Source of the DNA: JAPXRI01 sp033813635
Lineage (GTDB): Bacteria > Bacillota > Clostridia > Oscillospirales > QAMX01
Length of the DNA stretch: 41,763 nucleotides
NCBI GenBank assembly: GCA_033813635.1
Contig: JAPXRI010000026.1
Span: forward strand, 1-41,763
Reading direction: 5' to 3'
The notes under the pieces were generated by a model. The model searched no databases, had not been told where the DNA came from, and was given only the letters and a program-made list of their open reading frames with translations. Both the position numbers and the translations under genes were made by a program. Position 1 is the stretch's first letter; every line of letters begins with the position of its first letter. Shown in pieces: positions 20,113 through 28,102 of the stretch.

Positions 20113-20666
20113 CAATCAAAAAAACGCACCCGCTTTTTCACCTGCTCCGCGAGGAAAAACGCCGCCGCCACGGAAACGATGTCTTTCAGGATGAACGGCA
20201 GGGACACAACCGCCACGGATCTGAGAAAGCCCCCTCCGGTCACGAGCCCAAATTGGACTGTGCCCGCCAGATGGCATATGACCAGCCCCGGCGCGCCCTG
20301 CAGCAGCTTTGTCATGCGGCTTTTGTATTTCAGCGACAGCCCGCAGAAAAAAACCATCGGGATAAAACCGATGATAAACCCCCCGGTCACGCCGAAAATC
20401 ATGCCTATCCCTGCGCGAAAGCTCGAAAAAACCGGCGCGCCCAACGCGCCCAGCAGGATATACGCGCCGATTGACAAAAGCCCCCGTTTCCACCCGAGGA
20501 CATATCCGCAAAGCGCGACCGCGAAGGTCTGCAGCGTGACCGGAACCCCGCTCGGCAGCGGAAACACAATCTGAGAACACACCGCGATAACCGCAGTGAA
20601 CACGCCCGCGAACGCGAGCTCTTTAATCGCAACCGTATTTTTCTTCTTTTTACTCTCGTTATTCAT
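20100..20666 (-). CDS. bioY: BioY biotin transporter (ECF S component)
   Basis: A 188-aa integral membrane protein that binds biotin as the substrate-capture unit of an energy-coupling-factor transporter. After a Lys-rich start it has about six hydrophobic helices. Family signatures include PLPSGVPVTLQTFAVALCGYVLGWKRG at about 38-60, then GGFIIGF and the C-terminal GLVTGG region. No EcfA/EcfT genes are nearby, so it probably uses a shared ECF module. It starts 21 bases after birA, which fits biotin-sensing control of uptake. It is one gene downstream in the birA operon. Confidence 0.95.
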   Translation of the reverse strand: MNNESKKKKNTVAIKELAFAGVFTAVIAVCSQIVFPLPSGVPVTLQTFAVALCGYVLGWKRGLLSIGAYILLGALGAPVFSSFRAGIGMIFGVTGGFIIGFIPMVFFCGLSLKYKSRMTKLLQGAPGLVICHLAGTVQFGLVTGGGFLRSVAVVSLPFILKDIVSVAAAFFLAEQVKKRVRFFDCLQR

Positions 20667-20687
20667 GCCGTTTTAAGCCCCCGAAAC

Positions 20688-21662
20688 TCAGGCGATGCTG
20701 ATCTCCCCGGCCGGCAGAGCCCTTTCCTCCCCGTTTTCCAGCCGGACAATCAGCCGCGCGTCGCCGTCGATCCCAAGCGCAAGCGCTTCCCGAAGCCCGT
20801 CCCCGTCGCGGAAAAAAACCTTTCTCCCCGTCGCAAGGGACCTGCGCCTGTATTCTTCTATAAACTCCCTCTTGTCAAGCTCTCGGTAGTATCTGAAAAA
20901 CCGGTTCAGAATCTCCGCCACCAGCGCGTTCTTCACACCCGGCCGGTAGTCGCTTTCCCCGAACAGCGCCCCGGCGACGTCCTTAACGCCCTCCGGAAAA
21001 CCTTCTGCGGGCTCCCACAGATTTAGTCCCGCACCGAGCACGACGTACGAAAGCCCTCCCGTCTCGAAGTCAAGCGCGCCTTCCGTCAAAATCCCGCAGA
21101 TTTTCTTACCGCGCAGGTAAACGTCGTTTACCCATTTGATCTGCGTCTCCATGCCGGCGACCTTGTCAATCGCCTCGCAGACGGAGACGGCCGCCGCCGA
21201 GGTTATCAGCGCCGCGGTGCGTGCGTCGCTTTTCGGCTTTAGCAGCAGGCTGAAATAAATTCCCGTGTCCGGCGGAGAAAAGAACTCCCGTCCGCTTCTG
21301 CCCCTGCCCTCGCTCTGCCCGTTGGAAATCACAACCTTGCCCTCCCCCGCTCCGCGCTCGAAAAGGCTTTTAAGCACCGTGTTCGTAGACGAGACACGGT
21401 CCAGGACAGTAAACGAGAGAAAATCAAGCTCCGGCGAAAGGCGCTTTCTTATCCCGTGTCCGGAGACGGCGTCGCTTTCTCGAGACAGCCGATATCCCCG
21501 GTTCGTTCCAGCGTCGATCAGATACCCGCTCTCCATCAGTGCGCGGACGGCTTTCCAGACCGCGTTCCGGCTGACGCCCAGCGCGCTTGCAAGCCTTGCC
21601 CCAGAGACAAACTCCCCCTGATTTTCCTCCAGCGTTTCAAGGACACGCTCTTTAAGCCCCAT
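20688..21662 (-). CDS. birA: Bifunctional biotin-protein ligase/biotin repressor
   Basis: A 324-aa protein that activates biotin as biotinyl-AMP and attaches it to carrier lysines. It has an N-terminal winged helix-turn-helix (about 1-60, LASALGVSRNAVWKAVRAL), so it is the bifunctional type that also represses biotin genes. The ligase domain shows GRGRSG at 119-124, the biotinyl-AMP loop, then KWVND at 176-180 and GKKICGILTE at 185-194. The C-terminal SH3-like domain is present. The ATG follows AGGGG. No obvious BirA operator (TGTTAAC half-sites) was seen near its own promoter. Confidence 0.96.
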   Translation of the reverse strand: MGLKERVLETLEENQGEFVSGARLASALGVSRNAVWKAVRALMESGYLIDAGTNRGYRLSRESDAVSGHGIRKRLSPELDFLSFTVLDRVSSTNTVLKSLFERGAGEGKVVISNGQSEGRGRSGREFFSPPDTGIYFSLLLKPKSDARTAALITSAAAVSVCEAIDKVAGMETQIKWVNDVYLRGKKICGILTEGALDFETGGLSYVVLGAGLNLWEPAEGFPEGVKDVAGALFGESDYRPGVKNALVAEILNRFFRYYRELDKREFIEEYRRRSLATGRKVFFRDGDGLREALALGIDGDARLIVRLENGEERALPAGEISIA

Positions 21663-21696
21663 TACCGCACCCCTAAATCAACATATTATTAGATGT

Positions 21697-21726
21697 ATTA
21701 TAGCAATACTAAAAAGGCATTGTCAA
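21697..21726 (-). promoter_or_regulatory. birA-bioY promoter with -35 inside a terminator arm
   Basis: TTGACA (21726-21721), 18 bases, TATAAT (21702-21697): both hexamers are perfect. The -35 is part of the 3' arm of the terminator that ends the ABC transporter operon upstream. Confidence 0.85.
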
Positions 21727-21755
21727 CTGCTTTTTAAGAGCAGGTTGACAATGCC
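21711..21755 (-). terminator. Terminator of the GntR-ABC operon
   Basis: On the minus strand GGGCATTGTCAACCTGCT pairs with AGCAGTTGACAATGCC (one bulge, about 16 base pairs, AT-rich loop), then five T residues. It lies about 20 bases after the permease stop. The forward strand also ends in a T run, so it may work both ways. Confidence 0.88.
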
Positions 21756-21773
21756 CTTTTCCGCCCGGCAGAC

Positions 21774-22379
21774 TCAGAACTGCTTTCTCCGGTAGATGCA
21801 GACCGAGATGTAAAACGACAGGCCGAGGAGTATCAGCATGCCCAGTACAGCCGCCGCCGCTGTCCTGCTGTCAGGCTGTACCAGCGATGAAAGATTGTCA
21901 AGCAACGAGGAGGCCGCTATCGCCGAGCCGCAGAACACCACCATAATCGCGATTCTGCCCTTTTCCACCCCGAGCCAGAACGACAGCGGCAGCGAAAGCG
22001 CTAAAAGGAAAATCCCCAATGCAAAGGAGATCGCGGCCGAGCCGATGATATCGCCGGCGGGCATATCGGAGAAAAACACCTCAAGGGCGCATTCGAGCAG
22101 AATAATCGGCAGCGTAAGCATAATCCCGAACAGGTATTTCTCGCCCACAAGCGCCTTCCGGGACAGGGGCAGCGTAAACGAAAACCGATCCCATTTCGAC
22201 CGCTCGTCGTAAGCCAGCGCCGTAACCGGCATAACCGCGCAGAACACCACCGCCAGCGCCCCGAAAATCGAAAAGCTCTTCGTCGCCGCCGAGAAAGCAA
22301 GATAAAACGCAATCAGCAGCATAAGAAGCTTGCCCTGCGCAAACACCGTTTTGAAATCCTTTAGTAAAAGCCCCTTCAT
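21774..22379 (-). CDS. ABC-2 type transporter permease
   Basis: A 201-aa membrane protein with about six hydrophobic helices (for example LLMLLIAFYLAFSAATKS and VVFCAVMPVTALAY). A short polar segment, AYDERSKWDRFSFTLPLSRKALVGEKY, sits between helices 2 and 3, as in the ABC-2 membrane group that pairs with YtrA-linked ATPases. Its start overlaps the ATPase stop by 4 bases (ATGA), so the two are translationally coupled. The transported substrate is unknown; such systems are often linked to cell-envelope stress or peptide antibiotics, an inference from family only. Confidence 0.85.
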   Translation of the reverse strand: MKGLLLKDFKTVFAQGKLLMLLIAFYLAFSAATKSFSIFGALAVVFCAVMPVTALAYDERSKWDRFSFTLPLSRKALVGEKYLFGIMLTLPIILLECALEVFFSDMPAGDIIGSAAISFALGIFLLALSLPLSFWLGVEKGRIAIMVVFCGSAIAASSLLDNLSSLVQPDSRTAAAAVLGMLILLGLSFYISVCIYRRKQF

Positions 22380-23251
22380 TTGCTCTCCTCCCCGCAGCCC
22401 GCGTTTCCGGACTTTACCATGAAAAGCATGATATCCTCGATTCCCGCCGGGTCTATCACAGCGTTCCCGGCATTTCGCAGCTTGCTTCTGTCGACGAGCG
22501 CCTCGGCGCCGAAGCGGTTTTTCGAAACGCCCTTAACCGCAGCGGCCGGAACGGCCTTCAGATCCTCCTCGGAGCACTTCAGTATCCCGTAAGTCTCCAG
22601 AAGCTCATCCTTCGCCTCGGAGAACAGTATTTTGCCCTTATGGATAAACGTGACGTAGTCACATATCTTCTCAAGATCGGAAATGATGTGCGACGAGATA
22701 AAAATCGAGTGCGTCTCGTCCTGCATGAAATCAAGGAATATCTCGAGCACCTCGTCCCTGACGATCGGGTCGAGCCCCGTCGTCGCTTCGTCCAGAATCA
22801 GAAGCCTGCTGTCATGGGAGAGCGCGGCGGCGATCGAGAGCTTCATCTTCATTCCCTTCGAGAACTCTTTGATTCTTTTTTCCCGCGGGAGTGCAAATCT
22901 ATCCGTTAGCGAGAAAAATCTGCCGCTGTCCCAGGTCCTGTAAATCGCTCTCATCACCCCGTCCACGTCTTTAACCGTCAGCGCCTCCGGGAAACAGCTC
23001 TCCTCGATGACCGCCCCGATATTTTCCTTTATATCCGCAAGCTCCGCTCCGTTTTCCTTTCCGAGCACCGATATGGTCCCGCTGTCCGGCCTCAGCAGAC
23101 CGAGAATCGCCTTGATTGTCGTACTCTTTCCCGCGCCGTTTTCACCGATAAACCCCATCACGCACCCCGTCGGCAGACTAAGGTGCTCGATATCCAGCGT
23201 AAAACCCTTATAACTCTTCTTTACTTTATCAAGCGTTAACGCGTTCTCCAT
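22376..23251 (-). CDS. ABC transporter ATP-binding protein
   Basis: A 291-aa nucleotide-binding subunit. Walker A is GENGAGKS at 36-43, the signature-like segment is FSKGMKMK near 130, and Walker B with the D-loop is LLILDEATTGLDP at about 150-162, followed by the switch region SSHIISD. The signature lacks the usual SGG and reads SKG, a common variant in this group. The ATG at 23251 has AAAGGA about 10 bases upstream, so it is preferred over an in-frame start 60 bases earlier that lies inside the GntR gene. It pairs with the downstream permease and follows the GntR repressor. Confidence 0.92.
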   Translation of the reverse strand: MENALTLDKVKKSYKGFTLDIEHLSLPTGCVMGFIGENGAGKSTTIKAILGLLRPDSGTISVLGKENGAELADIKENIGAVIEESCFPEALTVKDVDGVMRAIYRTWDSGRFFSLTDRFALPREKRIKEFSKGMKMKLSIAAALSHDSRLLILDEATTGLDPIVRDEVLEIFLDFMQDETHSIFISSHIISDLEKICDYVTFIHKGKILFSEAKDELLETYGILKCSEEDLKAVPAAAVKGVSKNRFGAEALVDRSKLRNAGNAVIDPAGIEDIMLFMVKSGNAGCGEESK

Positions 23252-23258
23252 GTTTCTA

Positions 23259-23639
23259 CTATTCCTTTCCCGATTGGTACAGCGTCTCGAGCATATCCTT
23301 AAGCTCGTCAAACCCGATCCCGATACTCTCCGAAATCTGCAGGACCTTTAGCATATGCTCCTCTATTTCCTTCAGACGCTGCTCCCTGACAAGCTCGAGG
23401 TTTTTCCCCGCGATAAAGCTGCCCTTGCCGGTGACGGTGGTTATAAAGCCCTCCCGCTCAAGCTCCTCGTAAGCCCGCTTTGTCGTAATCACGCTGATGC
23501 GGAGCTCCTTCGCCAGCAGCCGCATCGACGGCAGCGCGTCGCCTTCTGAAAGCTCCCCGCTGAGGATCTGCGCCTTGATCTGCGATACAATCTGCTCGTA
23601 AATCGGCTGTCCGCTGCTGTTGCTGATAATGACCCTCAA
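23259..23639 (-). CDS. GntR family regulator, YtrA type
   Basis: A 126-aa repressor with a winged helix-turn-helix at about 10-78 (PIYEQIVSQIKAQILSGEL, LPSMRLLAKELRIS, GFITTVTGKGSF) and a short C-terminal helical dimer domain, which is the YtrA arrangement. The TTG start at 23639 follows GGAGGCG with good spacing; longer starts run into the operator and promoter. YtrA-type regulators usually repress their own operon with an ABC transporter until an envelope or antibiotic signal appears. The operator described at 23661-23690 fits this. Confidence 0.9.
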   Translation of the reverse strand: MRVIISNSSGQPIYEQIVSQIKAQILSGELSEGDALPSMRLLAKELRISVITTKRAYEELEREGFITTVTGKGSFIAGKNLELVREQRLKEIEEHMLKVLQISESIGIGFDELKDMLETLYQSGKE

Positions 23640-23660
23640 CCGATCGCCTCCATTCGTATT

Positions 23661-23690
23661 GTGTATATACATTATATACAATATATACAC
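23661..23690 (-). promoter_or_regulatory. Near-perfect palindromic operator for the GntR regulator
   Basis: The 30-base site has the form GTGTATATA-N3-TATATA-N3-TATATACAC, symmetrical apart from the two 3-base spacers. It covers the -10 and most of the spacer of the operon promoter, so a bound dimer would block RNA polymerase. Confidence 0.85.
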
Positions 23691-23699
23691 GTTTGTCAA
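23671..23699 (-). promoter_or_regulatory. Consensus promoter of the GntR-ABC operon
   Basis: TTGACA (23699-23694), 17 bases, TATAAT (23676-23671), a perfect match to the housekeeping consensus. A promoter this strong needs repression, which the overlapping operator supplies. Confidence 0.9.
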
Positions 23700-23913
23700 C
23701 AGAAAAACAAGGCTACTATAAAAAAAGTCGCCGCCGCCGATAGATTATTTCTCCCGGGAAAAGAATCGAGACAATATAATATAATCTTTATAAAAAATTC
23801 CGGGCGGTTTTCCCGGCCGATGCCGGAAAACAGGTGTTTCCGGTGTAAAGTCGCATTAAGACGGCCGCCGCGGGATGTAATATTTGGATATTCATAAAAT
23901 TCGGTGCAAAACA
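23700..23913. other. Intergenic region between divergent operons
   Basis: No gene is seen here. It holds one hairpin, CCGGAAA (23823-23829) with TTTCCGG (23837-23843), without a T run, and several short AT-rich tracts. It lies upstream of both divergent promoters, so it could bind regulators, but no known site is recognised. Confidence 0.4.
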
Positions 23914-23942
23914 TTGCAATTCGGGTTGATTTGTAATATACT
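23914..23942 (+). promoter_or_regulatory. Putative opp operon promoter
   Basis: TTGCAA (23914-23919), 17 bases, TATACT (23937-23942), about 50 bases before the oppB start. Confidence 0.55.
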
Positions 23943-23990
23943 ATATTTCATTATGACACTGTTTACGCAACGCATATGGAGGCGGTATTT

Positions 23991-24917
23991 GTGGACACAA
24001 AACTGGCGATTTACATATTGAAGAGACTTCTTCTCGCCATAGTCACGATATTTTTAGTCATTGTAATCACTTTTTTCGTTATGCACGCCATCCCCGGCGG
24101 ACCTTTCTTAAGCGAAAAATCCCCGAGTCCGGAGGTCACTGCCGCGCTTGAGGCCAAATACGGTTTGGACAAACCGCTTATGGAGCAATTTTTCACCTAC
24201 CTGAAGGGCGCGGTAAAGTTCGATTTCGGCCCGTCAATAAAGCAGAGGGGACGCGCCGTCAGCGACATCATCCTCGAAGGCTTCAAGGTCAGCGCTAAAA
24301 TCGGTCTGATTGCCTCGGCGATCGCCATCGTAGGCGGTCTCTGTCTGGGTTCGCTCGCGGCGGTATTCCACAACAAGGCCGCCGATAAAATCACGATGGT
24401 CGTTTCCACCGCCTTCGTCGCGATGCCGTCGTTTATCATAGCGACGTTTTTCCTGTTGATTTTCTGCGTCAGGCTTAACCTGCTCCCGGCAAACGGCTCG
24501 ACCGCCGGGGGACTGGTCCTGCCGATCATATCCCTCTCGCTGTACCCGATGTCCTATATCATCCGGCTGACGCGGTCAAGCATGCTGGACGTTCTCGGCC
24601 AGGACTACATCAGGACTGCGCGCGCGAAGGGCGTCAAGCCCTATAAGGTGCTTTTCAAGCATTCGCTCCGCAACGCCGTCACCCCGGTCATCACCTACGC
24701 CGGGCCGATGATCGCGTTCATCGTCACCGGCAGCCTGGTCGTCGAAAAAATTTTCGCCGTCCCGGGGCTGGGCAAGTATTTCGTATCCAGCATCATAAAC
24801 CGTGATTACACGCTGATCATGGGCACGACGATTTTCCTCGCCACGCTGGTTATTCTCATGATGCTCGTTTCGGATATTCTCTACAAGGTATTCGATCCGC
24901 GCGTTGAATTGTCTTAA
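23991..24917 (+). CDS. oppB: Oligopeptide ABC transporter permease OppB
   Basis: A 308-aa inner-membrane permease of the dipeptide/oligopeptide importer. It has the N-terminal helix LAIYILKRLLLAIVTIFLVIVITFFVMHAIPGGPF typical of OppB/DppB, six helices in all, and the ATPase-docking EAA loop at DYIRTARAKGVKPYKVLFKHSLRNAVTPV. The GTG at 23991 is chosen because GGAGG lies 8 bases before it; an ATG 15 bases upstream overlaps that site. First gene of oppBCDFA. Confidence 0.93.
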   Translation: MDTKLAIYILKRLLLAIVTIFLVIVITFFVMHAIPGGPFLSEKSPSPEVTAALEAKYGLDKPLMEQFFTYLKGAVKFDFGPSIKQRGRAVSDIILEGFKVSAKIGLIASAIAIVGGLCLGSLAAVFHNKAADKITMVVSTAFVAMPSFIIATFFLLIFCVRLNLLPANGSTAGGLVLPIISLSLYPMSYIIRLTRSSMLDVLGQDYIRTARAKGVKPYKVLFKHSLRNAVTPVITYAGPMIAFIVTGSLVVEKIFAVPGLGKYFVSSIINRDYTLIMGTTIFLATLVILMMLVSDILYKVFDPRVELS

Positions 24918-24935
24918 AAAAGGAGGCTGCAATAG

Positions 24936-26018
24936 ATGAGCGATAACAATAACACCCTGCCCAAAAAGAATCCGTTCAGCTTCCAGCTCAACCTCCGGGA
25001 TTTTGAGCCCGCTACAGAGGAAGAAAAGCAGATGCAGGTTAAAATGCGCGAAAGCACCACGTTCTTCAAGGACGGTATGCGCAGGCTCCGGAAGAACAAG
25101 ATCGCGATGATCAGCTTGTTCTTCATCCTGTTTATCCTGCTTCTCGTGATATTTGTCCCGATGATCTACCCATACTCCTACGACCAGCAGCTCGGCCTTA
25201 CCCAGGGTCAGAGCGTCGATTCCTCCTACCTCAACCTAAAACCCTTTGAGTACGGCGAGACGGAGAAGGCGCGAATCGCAAACGGCGAGAAAATATTCCC
25301 GCATATCTTCGGCACTGACTCCGCGGGCAGGGATTACGCGATCCGCGTAATCTACGGTACCCGTGTTTCCCTCTGCGTCGGCTTTTTCGCCAGCATCATC
25401 ATACTGATCATCGGCGTCGCCTACGGCTCGATAGCAGGCTATTTCGGCGGCAAGGTCGATTTGTACATGATGAGAATTGTCGACATCATTTACTCCCTGC
25501 CGGACCTTCTGATGATAATTCTTCTCTCGGTGGTGCTGCAGCAGGTGCTTGAACACGCAATCGAAGGCACGGTGCTGGAAAAGATCGGCACCGGCATGAT
25601 CAGCATTTTCATTGTGTTCGCTCTTTTGTACTGGGTCGGCATGGCCCGTCTGATAAGGGGCCAGATTCTCTCGATCAAGCAGGAGGAGTACGTGCTCACC
25701 GCGAAATCGATAGGCGCGAGCTCCTTCCGCATTATCCGCCGGCACATCCTTCCGAACTGCATCAGCATCATCATAATTACGACAGCGCTGCAGATCCCCT
25801 CGGCGATTTTCACCGAGAGCTTTCTGAGCTTTTTGGGCCTCGGCGTCTCAATCCCGATGCCGAGCCTCGGCTCCCTCGCTTCCGACGCCCTCTCCGGCAT
25901 ATACAGCTACGCTTACCGCCTTGTAATCCCGGCTCTGTTCATATGTGTCATCGTCCTCTCGCTGAACCTTCTCGGCGACGGGCTGCGCGACGCCTTTGAC
26001 CCGAAGCTCAAAAAGTAG
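24936..26018 (+). CDS. oppC: Oligopeptide ABC transporter permease OppC
   Basis: A 360-aa partner permease. A long polar N-terminus of about 60 residues precedes the first helix (IAMISLFFILFILLLVIFVPM). A periplasmic-type loop with HIFGTDSAGRD, which is a conserved OppC feature, follows. The C-terminal half has the EAA loop EEYVLTAKSIGASSFRIIRRHILPN. It ends LGDGLRDAFDPKL, another family hallmark. It starts after AGGAGG 18 bases past oppB and ends in TAG. Confidence 0.95.
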   Translation: MSDNNNTLPKKNPFSFQLNLRDFEPATEEEKQMQVKMRESTTFFKDGMRRLRKNKIAMISLFFILFILLLVIFVPMIYPYSYDQQLGLTQGQSVDSSYLNLKPFEYGETEKARIANGEKIFPHIFGTDSAGRDYAIRVIYGTRVSLCVGFFASIIILIIGVAYGSIAGYFGGKVDLYMMRIVDIIYSLPDLLMIILLSVVLQQVLEHAIEGTVLEKIGTGMISIFIVFALLYWVGMARLIRGQILSIKQEEYVLTAKSIGASSFRIIRRHILPNCISIIIITTALQIPSAIFTESFLSFLGLGVSIPMPSLGSLASDALSGIYSYAYRLVIPALFICVIVLSLNLLGDGLRDAFDPKLKK

Positions 26019-26036
26019 AAACGGAGGCAAAATGAA

Positions 26037-27059
26037 ATGAGATTGCTTGAAGTCAAAGATTTACATACGTCGTTTCTCACCTCCGCCGGAGAAGTCAGAG
26101 CCGTAAACGGCGTCTCCTTCAATTTGGACGAGGGAAAGGTGCTTGGCATCGTCGGCGAGTCCGGCTCGGGCAAAAGCGTGACGGCCTATTCCGTGCTGCA
26201 GATTCTGACCAACCCCGGCAAAATCGTCAGCGGCAGCATCAAGTTCCGCGGTCAGGAACTGGTGGGCTCGGGCGAGGAGACCATGAGCAAGCTGCGCGGC
26301 AATAAAATAAGCATTATTTTCCAGGACCCGATGACGAGTCTGAACCCGGTTTTCACGATAGGCAACCAGCTGATGGAGGCCATCATGCTCCATACGAACC
26401 GGAACAAAAAGGAAGCTCTCGAAAGAGCCGTAGAAATGCTGTCCCTGGTCGGCGTCAACGAGCCCCGTAAACGAATCAAGCAGTACCCCCACGAGTTTTC
26501 CGGCGGTATGCGCCAGCGCGTCATGATCGCCATGGCGCTGGCCTGCGAACCGGACATCCTTATCGCCGACGAACCCACCACCGCGCTCGACGTGACGATA
26601 CAGGCCCAGATACTCGAGCTGATGAAGGACCTGCAGAAAAAGCTGGGCATGGCGATTATCCTGATTACCCACGACCTGGGCGTCATCGCTGATATGTGCG
26701 ACGAGGTTATAGTAATGTACGCCGGGCAGTTCTGCGAGAGAGGTACGGTTGACGAGATATTCTACAATCCCCAGCACGAGTACACCAAGGGGCTTATACG
26801 GTCGATACCCACCGCGGCGGACGAAAAGGAGCGCTTAAAACCCATTGGCGGCTCCCCGGTTGATCTGTTAAATATGCCCGCCGGCTGCCCCTTCGCCCCC
26901 AGATGCGACAACGCGATGAAAATCTGCCTGAAGAAAAACGCCTATGAAATCGTTATTAACGATAAGCATATCTCAAGGTGCTGGCAGAATGTCAAAAAAA
27001 GCGTCGAAGACGGCACGCTTACCGAAGAACAGGCAAGGGAGATGGGCTTAAATGAATGA
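26037..27059 (+). CDS. oppD: Oligopeptide ABC transporter ATP-binding protein OppD
   Basis: A 340-aa ATPase of the peptide importer. Walker A is GESGSGKS, the signature is FSGGMRQRV, and Walker B is ILIADEPTTALDVT followed by the switch histidine in ITHDLG. The C-terminal oligopeptide/dipeptide extension contains CPFAPRCDNAMKIC, whose cysteines bind an iron-sulfur cluster in characterised relatives. It overlaps oppF by 8 bases, so the two ATPases are coupled for balanced production. Confidence 0.96.
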   Translation: MRLLEVKDLHTSFLTSAGEVRAVNGVSFNLDEGKVLGIVGESGSGKSVTAYSVLQILTNPGKIVSGSIKFRGQELVGSGEETMSKLRGNKISIIFQDPMTSLNPVFTIGNQLMEAIMLHTNRNKKEALERAVEMLSLVGVNEPRKRIKQYPHEFSGGMRQRVMIAMALACEPDILIADEPTTALDVTIQAQILELMKDLQKKLGMAIILITHDLGVIADMCDEVIVMYAGQFCERGTVDEIFYNPQHEYTKGLIRSIPTAADEKERLKPIGGSPVDLLNMPAGCPFAPRCDNAMKICLKKNAYEIVINDKHISRCWQNVKKSVEDGTLTEEQAREMGLNE

Positions 27060-28020
27060 CGAAAAGAATTTGCTTGAAGTAAAGCATTTAAAACAGTATT
27101 TTGATATCCCGACCGGATTTTTCGGCACGCTGTCCCTTAAGGCCGTCGACGACGTCTCATTCACGATCAAGGAGGGCGAAACCCTCGGCCTGGTGGGTGA
27201 ATCCGGCTGCGGAAAGACCACCGTCGGACGCTCGCTTCTGCGCCTTTATAAACCGACGGGCGGCGAAATTTTCTTTGACGGCCGGAAAATAGAGGATAAA
27301 CGCTCCATCCGGGAGATGAGAAAAAAGGCTCAGATGGTTTTTCAGGACCCCTACTCCTCTCTAGACCCGAGAATGACGATAGGCGACATCATCGGCGAGC
27401 CGCTGGACGTGCATAAGCTCTACTCGTCGAAAAATGAGCGCCGCGACAGAATAAAGGAACTGATGGACATTGTCGGGCTGTCAAGCGAGCACGCGACCCG
27501 CTACGCCCACGAGTTTTCCGGCGGCCAGCGCCAGAGGATAGGCATCGCCCGCGCGCTGGCGGTCAATCCGAAGTTCATCGTCTGCGACGAGCCTGTATCC
27601 GCTCTTGACGTCTCCATCCAGGCGCAGATCATCAACATGTTTGAGGACCTGCAGGCCAAGCTCGGCCTGACCTATCTGTTCATCGCCCACGACCTCCTCG
27701 TGGTAAAGCATATCTCGAACAGAATCGCCGTTATGTACCTCGGAAAAATCGTCGAGGTGGCGCCGGCAAACGAGCTCTACCACAACCCTCTGCACCCCTA
27801 TACGGTGTCGCTGCTCTCCGCCGTACCGATTCCGGATCCGGAATACGCGAGAACGCACAAGAGAATAACCCTCGAGGGTGACGTTCCGAGCCCGCTCCAT
27901 ATGCCCAGCGGCTGCCCCTTCAGGACAAGATGCCCTAAGGCGACAAAGGAATGCGCCGAAACCACCCCCGAAATGAAAGAGATTTCCCCCGGACACTATG
28001 TTTCCTGCTTGCATATATAA
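27052..28020 (+). CDS. oppF: Oligopeptide ABC transporter ATP-binding protein OppF
   Basis: A 322-aa second ATPase that forms the heterodimer with OppD. It has GESGCGKTT (Walker A), FSGGQRQRI (signature), FIVCDEPVSALDVS (Walker B) and the switch histidine in FIAHDL. The C-terminal extension again carries CPFRTRCPKATKEC. The start overlaps the end of oppD and has its ribosome binding site inside that gene. Confidence 0.96.
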   Translation: MNDEKNLLEVKHLKQYFDIPTGFFGTLSLKAVDDVSFTIKEGETLGLVGESGCGKTTVGRSLLRLYKPTGGEIFFDGRKIEDKRSIREMRKKAQMVFQDPYSSLDPRMTIGDIIGEPLDVHKLYSSKNERRDRIKELMDIVGLSSEHATRYAHEFSGGQRQRIGIARALAVNPKFIVCDEPVSALDVSIQAQIINMFEDLQAKLGLTYLFIAHDLLVVKHISNRIAVMYLGKIVEVAPANELYHNPLHPYTVSLLSAVPIPDPEYARTHKRITLEGDVPSPLHMPSGCPFRTRCPKATKECAETTPEMKEISPGHYVSCLHI

Positions 28021-28037
28021 GATAAATAGTGTATAAT
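28009..28037 (+). promoter_or_regulatory. Extra promoter between oppF and oppA
   Basis: TTGCAT (28009-28014), 17 bases, perfect TATAAT (28032-28037), starting inside the last oppF codons. It would give oppA its own transcript, in line with the excess of binding protein needed over permease. Confidence 0.6.
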
Positions 28038-28102
28038 GTTACCAGCTATTTTTCTTACTGTTTAGCAGTATGAAATTTGGATTATGTTATGGAGGGAAAA
28101 AA

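Noticed and set aside
21663..21700. BirA operator upstream of birA
   Set aside because: No TGTTAAC-type half-sites with the usual spacing were found.
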